The translations under genes and the position numbers were made by a program. Positions 11,929-22,680 of a stretch of DNA of 64,000 bases are shown here, one piece after another (position 1 is the first letter of the stretch; each line of letters opens with the position of its first letter). The stretch comes from Topomyia yanbarensis. Its lineage: Eukaryota; Arthropoda; Insecta; Diptera; Culicidae. A model generated the notes under the pieces. The model saw only the letters and a program-made list of their open reading frames with translations. It did not search any database and was not told the DNA's origin. The stretch is taken from positions 213,268,546 through 213,332,545 of the forward strand of contig NC_080670.1 of the NCBI RefSeq assembly GCF_030247195.1, in the 5' to 3' direction.

Positions 11929-12260
11929 CGGGGATTGATCACCGGATTTTGCTCCCCATATATTTTAAATAGGAGATGAAATTTTATTTTTCGTGGCGGA
12001 AAAAAATCTAATTCTGGGAAACGTCACGGATTTTTAAAATTCTCCACATAAAAAATCCGGCCGGAAACAATTCGACATGAATTGTTTCCGACGGGAAAAA
12101 TGTTTTTATTACGTTAGAAAATCGGTGCTGATCTGAAACAACTGGTATTTTTTAGAAGCATTAGTAGTTTTACTTTGACAGTTTGGAGATAACGGCGGAA
12201 AATTTTCCGTTGTCAAAATCCGGCACAACATCCTGGCTCAAATTCCGTGATCCGAGGTGT
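11929..12260. mobile_element. Palindromic MITE, copy 1 of adjacent pair
   Basis: Ends are TACACCTCGGGGATTGATCA and TGATCCGAGGTGTA-type inverted repeats. The interior contains ACATGAATTGTTTCCGACGG, TTTTTTAGAAGCA and TTGACAGTTTGGAGA in order. The same internal landmarks recur in the neighbouring copy at 12276-12660. Confidence 0.75.
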
Positions 12261-12275
12261 AGTAGCCTTAGGCTA

Positions 12276-12660
12276 GTTTACAGTTCGGGAAACGTGTCAC
12301 GAGATTTGGGTCCCTGTGTATTTTAAATGAAGCCCTGGATTTCAAATCCCGTGTGGGAAATGAGTCCACACAAAAATAACTCTTTTCATGAAGTGTAAAC
12401 CCAATCGCGGGAAACGTCACGGGATTTTAAAAATCTCCTCACAAAAATCCAACAAAATCCAACCAATTCAACATGAATTGTTTCCGACGGGGAAAAGGTG
12501 TTTTTATTAGGTTTAAAATACTGTGCTATCTAGATACTGTTGGGATTTTTTAGAAGCAGCTGAGCTTTTGGATTGACAGTTTGGAGAGATCTCGGTGGAA
12601 CATTTTCCCTGATCAAATTTTGACACAAATCCCGTGACCCATTTCCCGAACTGTAAACTA
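12276..12660. mobile_element. Palindromic MITE, copy 2 of adjacent pair
   Basis: Ends are TAGTTTACAGTTCGGGAAAC (left) and GTTTCCCGAACTGTAAACTA-like (right, TTCCCGAACTGTAAACTA present). The internal core matches copy 1 (CATGAATTGTTTCCGACGG, TTTTTTAGAAGCAGC, TTGACAGTTTGGAGA) while the terminal repeats differ, so the two belong to related subfamilies. Confidence 0.75.
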
Positions 12661-13344
12661 GTATTAATCAGTACAGTTGAATACAGACACCACAGAGAAC
12701 AGACTTGTGTAAAATCTCTAACGGTTTCGAAGGTAGTTGGGATATCCAAACCAGGTGCGCTACTGTCTTCATGTTTTTTGTGGCTGAGTTCGACAGAATT
12801 TACAGCGATTATTCCTCTACCCAGTCAAACTAGTCCGGAACGGGTTCGGACTTCCAGCTCAAATGCATCAACCGATAGTCAGAATCGGTTGTTTTCTTTG
12901 AGCAAGATTCCAGACTGAATCCATTCAGGATTTCAAACCGGTTCCGGAATGGATTTGATGGATAGTTGGGATAGGTTGGTGTGGCGGCGCTAGTGTTTAT
13001 CGTATATTAATTCAAATGTTTACACACTTTTTTTAATTTTTTTTGTTCGATCATGGATGTTTGTTCTCTGTGCAGACACTTTATACACAGACTAGCGGAG
13101 ACAAAAGCAATAAAACTAGCAATCATGAATGTAAATTGGCATCACGGAAGATCCCATGGGCTTCCTTCCATACTTCCCCTCACAAAACCATCATGCTCGT
13201 TTGGCTGCAATTTTTGACACTTCTCTTGTGTGTGTGTAAAGTGTGTGTACTAGTGAGCAGTAGATACACAACACACGATTAGGACTGTCGCTAGTAGTGT
13301 CAAGCTCTCTGTCTCTTTCGGGCTCGTAGAGTGACTACTATAAA
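12661..13344. other. Non-coding stretch
   Basis: No gene seen. The plus-strand frames at 12634-12918 and 13043-13282 lack domains. A TG-rich simple stretch lies near 13214-13250. Confidence 0.45.
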
Positions 13345-13605
13345 AAGTACACACTTAAAATCCATTACCTACCAGTAGGTAATTTTAAAATGCTGTCCTT
13401 ATTTCACTGCCTGAAAACAAGGGAGAGGGAATGTTTTTTTTACTCAAAATTAATGGGACTTCATTTAGTCGGCTTTGGCGAATATCTCATTATTTTTAGG
13501 TAAATTTGGATTCCCTCTCTTTCGTTTTTCATTGGAGGAAGTGGGATGCACAGATTTAAGATTACCTACTGCTAGGTAATGCAAGTTTTCTGTGTATTTC
13601 GTGAA
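13345..13605. repeat. MITE-like inverted repeat with CATTACCTA motifs
   Basis: Left CCATTACCTACCAGTAGGTAA (shown in part: ATTACCTACCAGTAGGTAAT) and right ATTACCTACTGCTAGGTAAT are each palindromic. Flanking ACACACTTAAAA and TTTTCTGTGT, and inner AGAGGGAATG and ATTCCCTCT, are inversely related. Confidence 0.6.
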
Positions 13606-14436
13606 CTGCTAAATAACTGCTAAGTGTGTCGATAAATGGTGGTTGTCATTTTCATTCATCCAGTTAAGTCCAGCCGAGAAATTAGCCAGAATTCTGTCAG
13701 GTTCTAGTTAGTATCTGCGAGAATGAGCCGCTAGTTTACCTATGGGCTTATTCATATGCAACCAGTTAGCCGATCATAGCGCCGGCTAGTTGCACGTTGT
13801 CAGTTCTCATTGATACGGTACTTTGCTTGGCATATCGTGGCTATATCGTCATTCGAGACCTTTATTCAATTTTCATGAAATGTGTGCATGAAAAGTATCC
13901 AGAATATATCCAGTAATATAAGTACATTTTCATAACTCTCACTACTCAGTAATCTCTAGCTAATTGAATTAAAATGTATATCCAGTAGTACTATTATTTA
14001 ACTCTTTTATAAATATAATTAACGCTTCTGATTGACAAAACGAGCATGCAGGAACCGGTTGAATAGATTGAATCAAAATTAGCTCGCGATTACCTTCTTT
14101 TCTCACATTAATTAGACCATGGTAAGCGCCACTCCCAAGAAAAATGTTCTCACCTTTCCTTCTTGCAGCGCCTCTGCACCAAAATCTGTCAAATCTAGTA
14201 CCTCCTCCGACGGTTGTTTTCATTTTACCCGTGATCAGCCCGGCATGTGTGTAAATTTCTCGAACCAAAACGTACCAAACGAGATGAATCCTTGCGAGCA
14301 TATTTAAATCAGTGGCCACTGTCGTTCAATTATTGCGTTAGCTTTCCTTCACTAGGAACACTTTCCATTGTTCCCACGGGCACTTTGACGAACCAGTAGC
14401 AGAACTACCAGGTAGGCATCACATCACAGCCCTTCG
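13606..14436. promoter_or_regulatory. Upstream region of the DUF2358 gene
   Basis: No coding signal on the plus strand before the ATG at 14437, with an in-frame TAG at 14413-14415. The minus-strand frame at 13969-14319 has no recognised domain. The promoter and 5' UTR of the next gene should lie here, probably in 14100-14436, but no core promoter element stands out. Confidence 0.4.
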
Positions 14437-15686
14437 ATGGCAAACTGTCTACGAAGAAGCATTTCAACACGGTTTGCACCGACGACAATCGGGCGGATAT
14501 TCACCATCCGGCGAATGATTGCGTCAGCCGATCCGCAGATGGTTCCCACCTACGGCACCCCGCAGGACGGTCGGGTAAGTTAGCAATATGAACCAACGGT
14601 GAGATCGATTGCAGTTATGCAATGTCGCCCCATCAGCAGCCAGAACATTTATTTAGCCATAAACAGCTGATCTGACCTGAGGTAATTTTTTTTTCTTCAT
14701 CTAGTGGAATCAAATCAATGGAAATCGACCGTTATCGACCGGGTTGAAAATGATCATCGAAACAAATACCAGGGGCGTTCACTTCTTCGCCAACTCAGAC
14801 TCACAGACGACGCCGTCGGATCACTTTCAAACAAATCGAAGTGTGACAGCAGCAAAGGTAGCTATGCCAATATTTATTTTAAGGTTGGTATGCAACCTGC
14901 TAATATTTGTGTTTCAGGACTCATCATCTCCCCCGGACAGTAGTAACCAACAACCGTCGGAAGCGCAACTGCAGCGGGTATTCGATGTGCTGGCGAACAC
15001 ACTTCCGAAGCTGTTCATTCAACCGCTGGACTACTCCATCTACCATCCGAATCTGATCTTCGAGAACAATATTCGGGGGCTGCGAACCGAGTATAATTGG
15101 CTGTGCGGGGGGTGAGAAGTTTGTTTCCTATTCTAACATACATCTATTTCTTTATTTACAGAGGTTTGTATCACTACGTAAAGCAGATCGCACTACTTCG
15201 TACGGTAGGGCATTTAAAGTACGCCTACGTGAAGCTGGAGGTGCTAAAAATTACCAAACATCCGGAGGACAACACCGTGAAGGTGCGATGGCGAATAAGG
15301 GGGATTAGTGCGATGAAGGTCATGTTTCAGTTCTGGAAGTTCAAGATCTGGAAGCTGAAGGAAATTTTAGAGGATACGGAAGCGTGAGTTTCGGATCGGC
15401 GGTAGTGAAATGCTTACTTACATTTCTGTTTTTTTTCAGATGGTACGATGGTTTTTCGGTATTTCACGTCGGTCCCGACGGACAGATCTACAAACATGTA
15501 GCTGATAAGGTCAGTCGATGAACTGCATTATCCGAGAACAAATCGCTTTAACAGATTCTTTGATTCTAGATTATGCCGGACGACGATAAGGTGGTGGTTT
15601 CTCAAAAAACTGTCATTTCGCCTAAACTGGCCCTGTTTTTGGGCCTGACGGCCGAGATTAGTCCCATCGTGCACTGTGTTAATTGA
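14437..15686 (+). CDS. C6orf136/DUF2358 family protein, probably mitochondrial
   Basis: Six coding exons: 14437-14574, 14705-14857, 14918-15111, 15162-15383, 15440-15509 and 15570-15686. Together they total 894 nt, a 297-residue protein with GT-AG introns and frame kept at every junction. The N-terminus starts [17 protein letters not shown] and continues rich in Arg, Ser and Thr without acidic residues, typical of a mitochondrial presequence. The core contains [51 protein letters not shown] and [19 protein letters not shown]. These line up with the conserved region of human C6orf136 and plant DUF2358 proteins, whose molecular function is unknown. The start was chosen because a stop (14413) closes the frame upstream and this ATG supplies the presequence. 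The third intron candidate (14858-14917) is 60 bp, in frame and stop-free, so retention would add 20 residues. Confidence 0.9.
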
Positions 15687-15850
15687 TAGTGGTCGTTGTT
15701 TTTTCTGTTTTCTCCTGTTCGTGTCGTTACACAAGCTTATATGCACCTGTCAGACGACGATGTCCGTGGTCTGTGCAACGCTCGGCGCCATGACAGAAAC
15801 GAGGGTTAGCCGAATCCGTTCAGCGCCAAACGATGATTGATTAGTTAGTG

Positions 15851-15856
15851 AATAAA
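15851..15856 (+). terminator. Polyadenylation signal of the DUF2358 gene
   Basis: AATAAA about 165 bp after the stop codon at 15684-15686, the first canonical signal downstream. Assigned by position. Confidence 0.55.
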
Positions 15857-15984
15857 ACGAAACAGTTGCATTGTCAAATGCATGGTTTAAAACGAATGAA
15901 AACTGCTGAGAGGTTGAGGGTTATTTCATGAGAAATTCCATGGTCTAACTCAACCGGTCAGGTCTACATCTAATGAATTTTTTC

Positions 15985-16180
15985 GCTGTTACCATTGGCT
16001 GCTCCTGCAGCGGACTTTACCTGCTGGCTAGGGATGTGTGCTTTGTTCTTTTGTTGCAACTTCCCCAGCAACTGTGGTGACGAATATACGTACGCTTCCC
16101 AAGCGTTGTAGCTATCCTGCCGGCAATGTTCATTCGGGTTATCCTCCACAGCGAGAGTGGCTGGTGCCTTTGGGTTCTTT
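15985..16180 (+). repeat. Diverged copy of the 61230-61400 repeat
   Basis: ATTGGCTGCTCCTGCAGCGG followed by GCTAGGGATGTGTGC and TTTGTTGCAACTTCCCCAGC parallels GTTGGCTGCTCCGGCAGCGG, GCTAGGGAGGTGAGC and TTTGTTGGAACCTCCCTAGC at 61290-61370. Element type unknown. Confidence 0.55.
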
Positions 16181-17100
16181 ACGGTTACGGTCTATTAAAC
16201 AATAGGTCTAATAACCATTCGGTTTCATTGTCTTCGACCTAATTTCCATCCAGCTTAGTGACCTTCGGCTTAAAGGCCGAACACCACGGCCGTTATGACA
16301 CAAAAAAAAACTGCATTGAGTCTCAGTCTGACTCGCGAGACCGATTTTGCAAAACCGGATGAGACACCTGGCGAATGTTTTTATCAAAGAGTACGATGTC
16401 GTGTCCTCTAGTTTGGTCAAATTTAGAACCGCTTTCCTCCAACGTATCTCCTCTGGTTAAAGTCACTTGTCAGCATAGCCTCGCCTCACTGCTGAAGCTG
16501 CCGCAGGATTATCGTTTGCCAGTATTGTGTCCGGTATGCTCGATTTTTCCAACACATTCACGTCACCAGCCAAACCCACAGGAAGCCGAAACATTCACAT
16601 AGCAGACTTTTGGCTTATGGGATTCGACCAATTCAGTGGGAATGGGTATATGCTAAATACTTCGAAACCGACTTATTAGATGCTCGTCTCGGAATGTTCA
16701 ACGAGAATATTTAGATTGGGGGTCCATCAAGCCAAATGGGAGGCGTTCCAAAGGGTTGACAACTGGATTTCCTGGTGGACATCGATATGGTGCTCGAACT
16801 CATCCAAAATCGCTGTTGTCTGAGATAGAGCGATACCGCTACTGGGTCAGGTTCCATCTTCCAGTTCATAGATTTCGGCTTAATCAGTTTCGTTTTAAGC
16901 AAGTTTCTTTACCCACGTGTTCGGACATGTTGGTTTGACCACGTTTTCAAGCGCGTTTGCCTATTCACAATTGAGTATAACTAAAGCTTACGAGTTAACA
17001 TAATTGGGGCGCTCTTAAATTTGCCTGAGATCGTGGATGGGTTCGTTTGCATGATCGCGATCATTATTGCGACCTGTTTTGTATTATCGCGATGAGCTCG
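16181..17100. other. Unresolved intergenic DNA
   Basis: No host gene recognised. Open frames on both strands (16208-16602, 16711-16938) are short and lack motifs I know. They may be fragments of an old retroelement. The hairpin TTCGGCTTAAAGGCCGAA lies at about 16264. Confidence 0.4.
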
Positions 17101-17149
17101 AGCGCCTGTATGTTCACGTGTGTGTTTGCATGATGGTGTGCGTGTTTTT

Positions 17150-17545
17150 GGGTCCATTTCCGTTCTATTTCTGGTTTATTTCAGCTCCATCTCGTTCCAT
17201 TTGAGGTTCATTTGCGTTCTATTTCCTATTTATTGTGGTTCCATGTCAGCTCTGATTCTTGTTCCATTTCACCTTCATTTTCGTTCCATTCAGTCTATTT
17301 TTGTTCTATTTCACATTCATTTCAGGTCCATTTCAAGCCTACTTTGGGTTCATTCCAGATGCATTTCAGCTCCATCTCAGATTCATTTTCATGTTTCTTT
17401 GTTCATTTTCGGTTTTAAGAGTCATTTCCGTTCTTTTTCCGGTTTATGGCAGTTCAACTTCTGCTGAATTTCCATTCCATTCTAGAAGTATTTCAGGGTT
17501 TAAGGGCCATTCCCATTCTATTTCAGGTCCATTTCCGTTCTTGTA
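17150..17545 (+). repeat. Pyrimidine-rich degenerate minisatellite
   Basis: About 400 bp of imperfect 10- and 20-21-bp units of the form TCCATTTC-GTTCTATTTCAG, for example GTTCTATTTC, GGTCCATTTC and AGCTCCATCTCAG. The plus strand is rich in C and T. It translates in several frames as Phe/Ser/Ile/His repeats, which are artefacts of the repeat. Confidence 0.85.
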
Positions 17546-17889
17546 ATGGTTGTAATAAAATTAGTTATTAGTTCATTTTTTATCATATGTGACGTATGTA
17601 TACAAATTGTCTTATTCTGTATCTCCCTTTACATTTTGGGGGTTATTTATTCGGCATGTCGCCTAGCCTCGTGATGTGACTTCTAACGAGGCGCCGCAGT
17701 TCTTCAGCCGCTCGTTCCAGTACAAACGCTGTCAAGAGCCGCTCCTAACATGAAGCATAGACTCATGTCATTTCGTCTTCCTTGTCAGCATACCACCACA
17801 GATTCGATCTTCACCAAGATTGCTCGTACCCCAAATATTGGCCACGTACAGGTAGGGGTAGAAGTTCTGTATCAGAGAAGGCTGATCAC

Positions 17890-18045
17890 AGAATAGGATC
17901 TCTCATGTTACACCTTTGCCAGTCAAGAATTCTGCGTTCAATACTCGGCGGCACAGTTAAAAATGAAGAAAGGGACAGACAATGTATATCAGGAATTACG
18001 GTAGCCGAACAGACGGACGAAACTTATCGAACAAAACGTAAATAG
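17890..18045 (+). mobile_element. LINE reverse-transcriptase C-terminal scrap
   Basis: The translation includes SRILRSILGGTVKNEERDRQ. It resembles the ERRxLRxIxGG segment near the C-terminus of Jockey/R1-group LINE reverse transcriptases and parallels ERRIPRSILGGTVENY at 50640-50700. Non-functional fragment. Confidence 0.5.
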
Positions 18046-18169
18046 GTAAAGCAGTTCCACTGACGGTTTCCCGATAGGAGCTCGCAGGAACATATAATAT
18101 CGCCCCGTCCGGTGCGATTGCCAGTTAAAATCTTACCTGACAGGATCAAGTAGTCTTTGAAACAGCCAA

Positions 18170-18640
18170 CTCCGCACTTCAGTAGATCCATGCATGAAAA
18201 ACTCGTGTCGGTGACACCACCATGGATCTCAACTTCGTGGGCGGGCACATAGATGCGGTAGTCCTTCATAAAATACTTATCGTCAGGAATATTATTTGTT
18301 TGCTTTCGTCAAGTTATCACATATCTGAGCTTATATGGGTAAACTTCTGACATATCTGCTACTCAGTAGATGATCTTTGATTCGAAAGAACATCCAGTAT
18401 GACTCGACTGAGTCGAATGTAATTTTAAACGGAAAGTTCGAGTCTTTGATCGCCAATCTAATTTTACCATCAGCCATTTTTGTCTGGGACATAATCGGAA
18501 TGTCGTGACGGCACTTGGACTGGTAATCTCAATCTGGTTCCTGAAAATTGTCTCCTCAGTAGGCTGATCTTCATATACAATGCAGTTTCCTGAATAAATA
18601 CTCCGTCCGTTGATTTCAACCACTTAAAGTCAACTTATTT
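18170..18640 (-). repeat. Unidentified element, copy A
   Basis: A paralogue of 20070-20640 in the same orientation. Shared landmarks are TTTGCTTTCGTCAAG, TCTGCTAC then AGTAGATGATC, GGAAAGT then CGAGTCTTTGAT, and AATCGGAATGTCGTGACG. The minus strand has a long frame (18363-18623) containing VEINGRSIYSGNCIVYEDQP and a second (18024-18269) containing MKDYRIYVPAHEVEIHGG. These may be the end of a transposon protein, but I do not recognise the family. Confidence 0.6.
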
Positions 18641-18749
18641 CACGAATCACTAGTTCAAGATTTATGACTGGAATTTACATTAATTGAGCGACAGTCAATA
18701 GGGCATTGCAAAATTTGAATCCTCAAAAGCAAATGTCAAAGTAAGCTCA

Positions 18750-20024
18750 GATGCCAAATTTCACATCATTTGGACAATTCTAGACCCTCGCCCACTTGGC
18801 TTGAATTTTTCGAAATTGGTTCTATGGGAAAATATGGTGGAAAAATATATTAAATGCTATCACTTTTGAAGTAGCAATCAGAAAATTACAATTTATACCT
18901 TATTTTAAAGGAAATAACCTTAGTATTTGAATGACGATATATCTGTTTCTAGAAAAATAAGGGAAAGTGGAGTACTGGGTCATTTTGGCCCCAAAATCCT
19001 CCATTTTGAATAATTTTTCTGCTCCGGATGAAAATCATACACATTCTGCAGTTTTTCTAATGTGAAAAAATCTCAGAAATCTAACGGAACCTTTTTGACT
19101 TTTGTCCGAATACGAGAAGTTGGGGTTATAGGGACTTTTGTCGTTCAAATTAAATTTTATAATTTTCTCGTGCATATATCTCTATTATTCTTCACTCAAT
19201 TTTAATAAATTGTACCTTGTTGAACGTGACAAATTTTTAGGAAAAAAATAAAAATAGATTCGTTTTCGGTAAAATTCAGAAACATCAAATTATCTGACAT
19301 ATAGTCTCGATTTCCCAATTTTATCTTAAAATCGCACATATTAACTCTATTTAACAACAAAATTCTTATTTGATTTACTATTTTTGGTGTAAAATACGCT
19401 TAGGGATCTCATGAGAAAAGTTTTATTCCTGGAAAAATAGGGGAAGTTGAGGTATTAAGATATTTAATGAAGAAAAATGTGATTTGTAGAGCTAATGTCA
19501 AAAAATTGATGTTTCTGAATTTTACCGAAAACGAATCTAATTTTGTTGTATTCCTAAGAATTTTCCACGTTCAACAAATTACATTCTATGAAAATTGGCT
19601 GAAGAATAATAGACATATGCCCGAGAAAATGATAAAATTTAATATGAATAACAAAAGGCCCTATAACCCCAACTTCTCGTATTCGGACAAAGGTCAGAAA
19701 GTTTCCATTCGATTTCTGAGATTTTTTCACATTAGAAAAACTGCGAAATATGTATGATTTTCATCACGGAGCAGAAAAATTATTCAAAATAGAGGATTTT
19801 GTGGCCAAAATGACCCAGAACCCCACTTTCCCTTATTTTTCTAGAAACAGTAATATCGCCATTCAAAGGTTATTTCCTTTAAAATGTATAAATTGTAATT
19901 TTCTGATTGCTACTTCAAAAGTTATAGCATTTCCTCCATATTTTCCCATACTACCAATTTCAAAAATTTCAAGCGAAGTGGGCGGGAGTCTAGAATTGTC
20001 CAAATGATGTGAAATTTGGCATCT
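18750..20024. mobile_element. 1.3-kb foldback (inverted-repeat) element
   Basis: The left arm (18750-about 19300) and right arm (about 19490-20024) are reverse complements with moderate divergence. Both start AGATGCCAAATTTCACATCA from their outer ends. Inner matches include AAAATAAGGGAAAGTGG with CCACTTTCCCTTATTTT and GAGAAGTTGGGGTTATAG with CTATAACCCCAACTTCTC. The loop is about 190 bp. No clear target duplication. Long open frames inside are by-products of the AT-rich arms. Confidence 0.9.
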
Positions 20025-20069
20025 AATAATAACAATAATACTTCAACACATTTATGCAAAAAAACTGGA

Positions 20070-20640
20070 ATCGATGACCACACCATCGATCTCGACTTTG
20101 TGGCGAGTATGCAGACAAGGTAGTCCTTCCTAAAATATTTGTCGTCAGTAATGTCATTTTTTTGCTTTCGTCAAGCTATTACAATTCGGAGCTTAACTGG
20201 ATGAACTTTTGAGATGTCTGCTACGTAGTAGATGATCATTGATCGTTAAGGATTTCAGATATGATAGTTCAATATGTATGATTTTAAATGGAAAGTCCGA
20301 GTCTTTGATGATGAATCCTGTTCGATATCCATTTTGCCATCAGCTGGGTCTTCTTCTGGTGCTAATTTATGCACGGGCCTAGAGCCCGACGCAATCTTTG
20401 AGAGTACGAAGGAAGAGACGAACTACGAAGGATATAAGAAACCGAGTTAAGTCTTTATTCGATATATAACTGGATGCTACCAATTTTCTTAAACGATGGC
20501 AACAGGAATGTGTAAAAATCTACAGATCATAAAAGTATCTTTGTTTCACTCACTGGCACAAAAATATGCATAAGTAATGTTTGGGTTATAATCGGAAAGT
20601 CGTGACGACACTTGGACTGATAATTTAAATCGAACTATAT
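20070..20640 (-). repeat. Unidentified element, copy B, interrupted
   Basis: Diverged paralogue of 18170-18640 with the same order of landmarks. It is split by about 210 bp of foreign sequence (about 20360-20580) containing GGGCCTAGAGCCC and an LTR-like tail CTTTATTCGATATATAAC. It resumes at ATAATCGGAAAGTCGTGACG. Confidence 0.6.
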
Positions 20641-20721
20641 GCAACTTAATCACCAGGTCAGGTTAAAGTCAAATGCTGCCGCCACACTGTTAAAAATAAG
20701 CTGAAGTCCGGTAACAGCGCT

Positions 20722-20812
20722 TTGGCGACGAAAATTTGAAATTCATGTAGAGGCACCTAGGCCGCCCTGACAAGAAGGGTCTGCCGGGCAAATTAGAATT
20801 CGAGTAGTAATT
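20722..20812 (+). repeat. 90-bp module shared with 61020-61112
   Basis: GACGAAAATTTGAAATTCAT then GTAGAGGCACCTAGGCCGCC, GAAGGGTCTGCCGGGCAAAT and CGAGTAGT. The reverse complement of 61020-61112 has the same order with about 85-90% identity by eye. At the second locus the module sits just upstream of the DUF4806 reading frame. Confidence 0.75.
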
Positions 20813-21725
20813 ACAAATGGTGCTGATTTGGAGTTCCCTTCCATCGAGTAAGAAACGAAACCAGCGTAGAAGATGTCTATGAATACCAAACTTCTGTTGA
20901 AAATTTCACCAAACTGTTGTGTTCTGTAGGTGTTACAGGTGTTACATATTGATGGTTTTGCCCGAAATATGCTACGCAATTTTGGTTTTGCGCGTCGCTT
21001 TCGAAAATTTTATGAAAACTTGTTGCCGCATTTTTTGGAAATGTTTCAATTCTGTTCAATTTTTCTCCGGTGTATTTCGTCCTCTGTGCACATTGTCTGA
21101 GGAAGTAATAAGCGTTGGGTCCACCAAGGGATCTCAATCCCAACGGTTTTTAACCGAAACTCCCTGCAAAACTTTTTTTGTTATTCCCCATAAATGAGCA
21201 AACAGCTGCATTGTAATGAATAAGTCATCTTGAATTACGAAGAAGTGGTCTCGATTCGGGAAGATTTTTGGAGGAACTTCTTCCCAGGTGTACATCACGG
21301 TGTTCCTATGGTGAAAATGCATCCGACCAAACCTGTTTCCTTGTAACTCTTCGAATCAAAGCTAGTGGCGTTCAATGTGCTGGAAAAAATGGTACGCTGG
21401 TCACGCATGCGGGGCAGAACCCCGCGTGCCAATTCTATGGTCAGCCGCCAAAAAATGAAACACCATGAACTGCAGTTAAGGAAAATTTATCTACTGTAAC
21501 AGACACCAGCACAAAGTTTATCTATGCTAAACCACTAATGGATGCTAATATCGCACCAAAAAGTAACAAAGAAGACAACGCAACAACATTGACGTGGATG
21601 CTAGAGAAGGTAGACTGGTTGACCTCTCAAGTTAAAGTAAATAACGCAGAAAATGTTTCTCCACCAAGAAAAAGAATGAAAAAGCAGCAGCAAACTCCGT
21701 CAACATTTTCCAGCGGACAAAAAAT
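20813..21725. other. Unresolved, probably decayed mobile DNA
   Basis: Frames on both strands (20743-21143 minus, 21268-21750 plus) without recognised domains. The last one has a Lys-rich tail containing PPRKRMKKQQQTP, like a nuclear signal. It may be part of the element that starts with the 20722 module. Confidence 0.35.
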
Positions 21726-21733
21726 AAATGTAG

Positions 21734-21903
21734 CCGTTTTTTTTATTTAGATTATAGATTTTAACTTTAGGGTCATTCGCCTCTTCGGGTTAGAGAAATC
21801 TCTTTTGAAAAAATCTCTAACCCTATGTGCGGGGTTGGGAATCAAAACCAGGTGAGCTGCGTTCAAGGTAATCCAATTTACCAACTACGCTATGCCCGTC
21901 CCC
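21734..21903 (-). mobile_element. tRNA-derived SINE, Feilai-like, with target duplication
   Basis: On the minus strand it begins GGGGACGGGCATAGCGTAGT. This includes the pol III A-box TAGCGTAGTTGG, then a degenerate B-box GGTTTTGATTCCC, the tRNA-unrelated part CTAACCCGAAGAGGCGAATG and an A-rich tail (T run 21737-21744 on plus). AAATGTAG flanks it on both sides (21726-21733 and 21904-21911), a target-site duplication. Layout and sequence resemble the Feilai family of Aedes aegypti. Looks fairly recent. Confidence 0.88.
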
Positions 21904-21911
21904 AAATGTAG

Positions 21912-22680
21912 TGGTGTTACTTTTAGTTTCACATTCTAAAAACCTAAGAACCCACGGATCACTCAAGCTGACGCATTGATTCGTCCAAATAAATTCATTT
22001 TTATTTTAATTTTGTAGCGTTTGGGGGGGGGGCAATGACAGCACAAATCAGACCTAGGCCGATAATAGGAGGGGTAATGACTGGATGGTCCATGCAGACC
22101 ACAAAAACGTCATGGGAGAGGATCAGGGTTGGGGTAGAGTTAAGGAATTGATGTATGCTTGACGAATAATTGCACTGCAGAATGTGATGAAAAGGTGAAT
22201 TGAGCAGTACTATATTGGCTGCTAAAAATAAAAATGTTTCTCAATAAAGTTTGATATCAAATATTTGTATTTTGTTATTATGTGCTAAAAAGTTCACTTT
22301 ATCACCGGGTTGTTATCAGGTTTGCGCGATCGCGAGCGTGGGTTTATGTGAATGATCGAGAAGGACTCAAGCGTTTGTATGTTAATGTGTTTGTCGCAGG
22401 GTAGAGAGACAAAGTAATGCTTCAGGCAGAGGGAATTGACCCAAGAGTGTTTACAACCCAAATGGAATTTAAATAAAGTAATCGATGATTGATACATAAC
22501 TTACCTCTCGTTTTTATGTTTCATAAAAAGTCCTTTAATTATAAAAATGCAACACTAAAACGAGTTTGAGAAGGATGATGAATAAAGCGGCAAAATTTAA
22601 GAATTTTTTGATGGTATCCTACGGGGAAAACAGATCGAAATGGGTAGTTAAACGAAAGTAATTATGTGAAAAAAAAACCC
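21912..22680. other. Non-coding stretch
   Basis: No gene seen. A G9 run lies at about 22023. The short minus-strand frame 22294-22497 has no domain. Confidence 0.5.

Noticed and set aside
13969..14319. Minus-strand 116-codon frame upstream of the DUF2358 gene
   Set aside because: No domain and AT-rich codon composition. It overlaps the likely promoter/5' UTR of the plus-strand gene.
17120..17546. Overlapping Phe/Ser/Ile/His-rich plus-strand frames
   Set aside because: They are translations of the pyrimidine-rich minisatellite and occur in all three frames.
19467..20007. Two AT-rich plus-strand frames in the foldback
   Set aside because: They lie within one arm of an inverted repeat. The other arm does not preserve the frame, so no protein constraint is visible.
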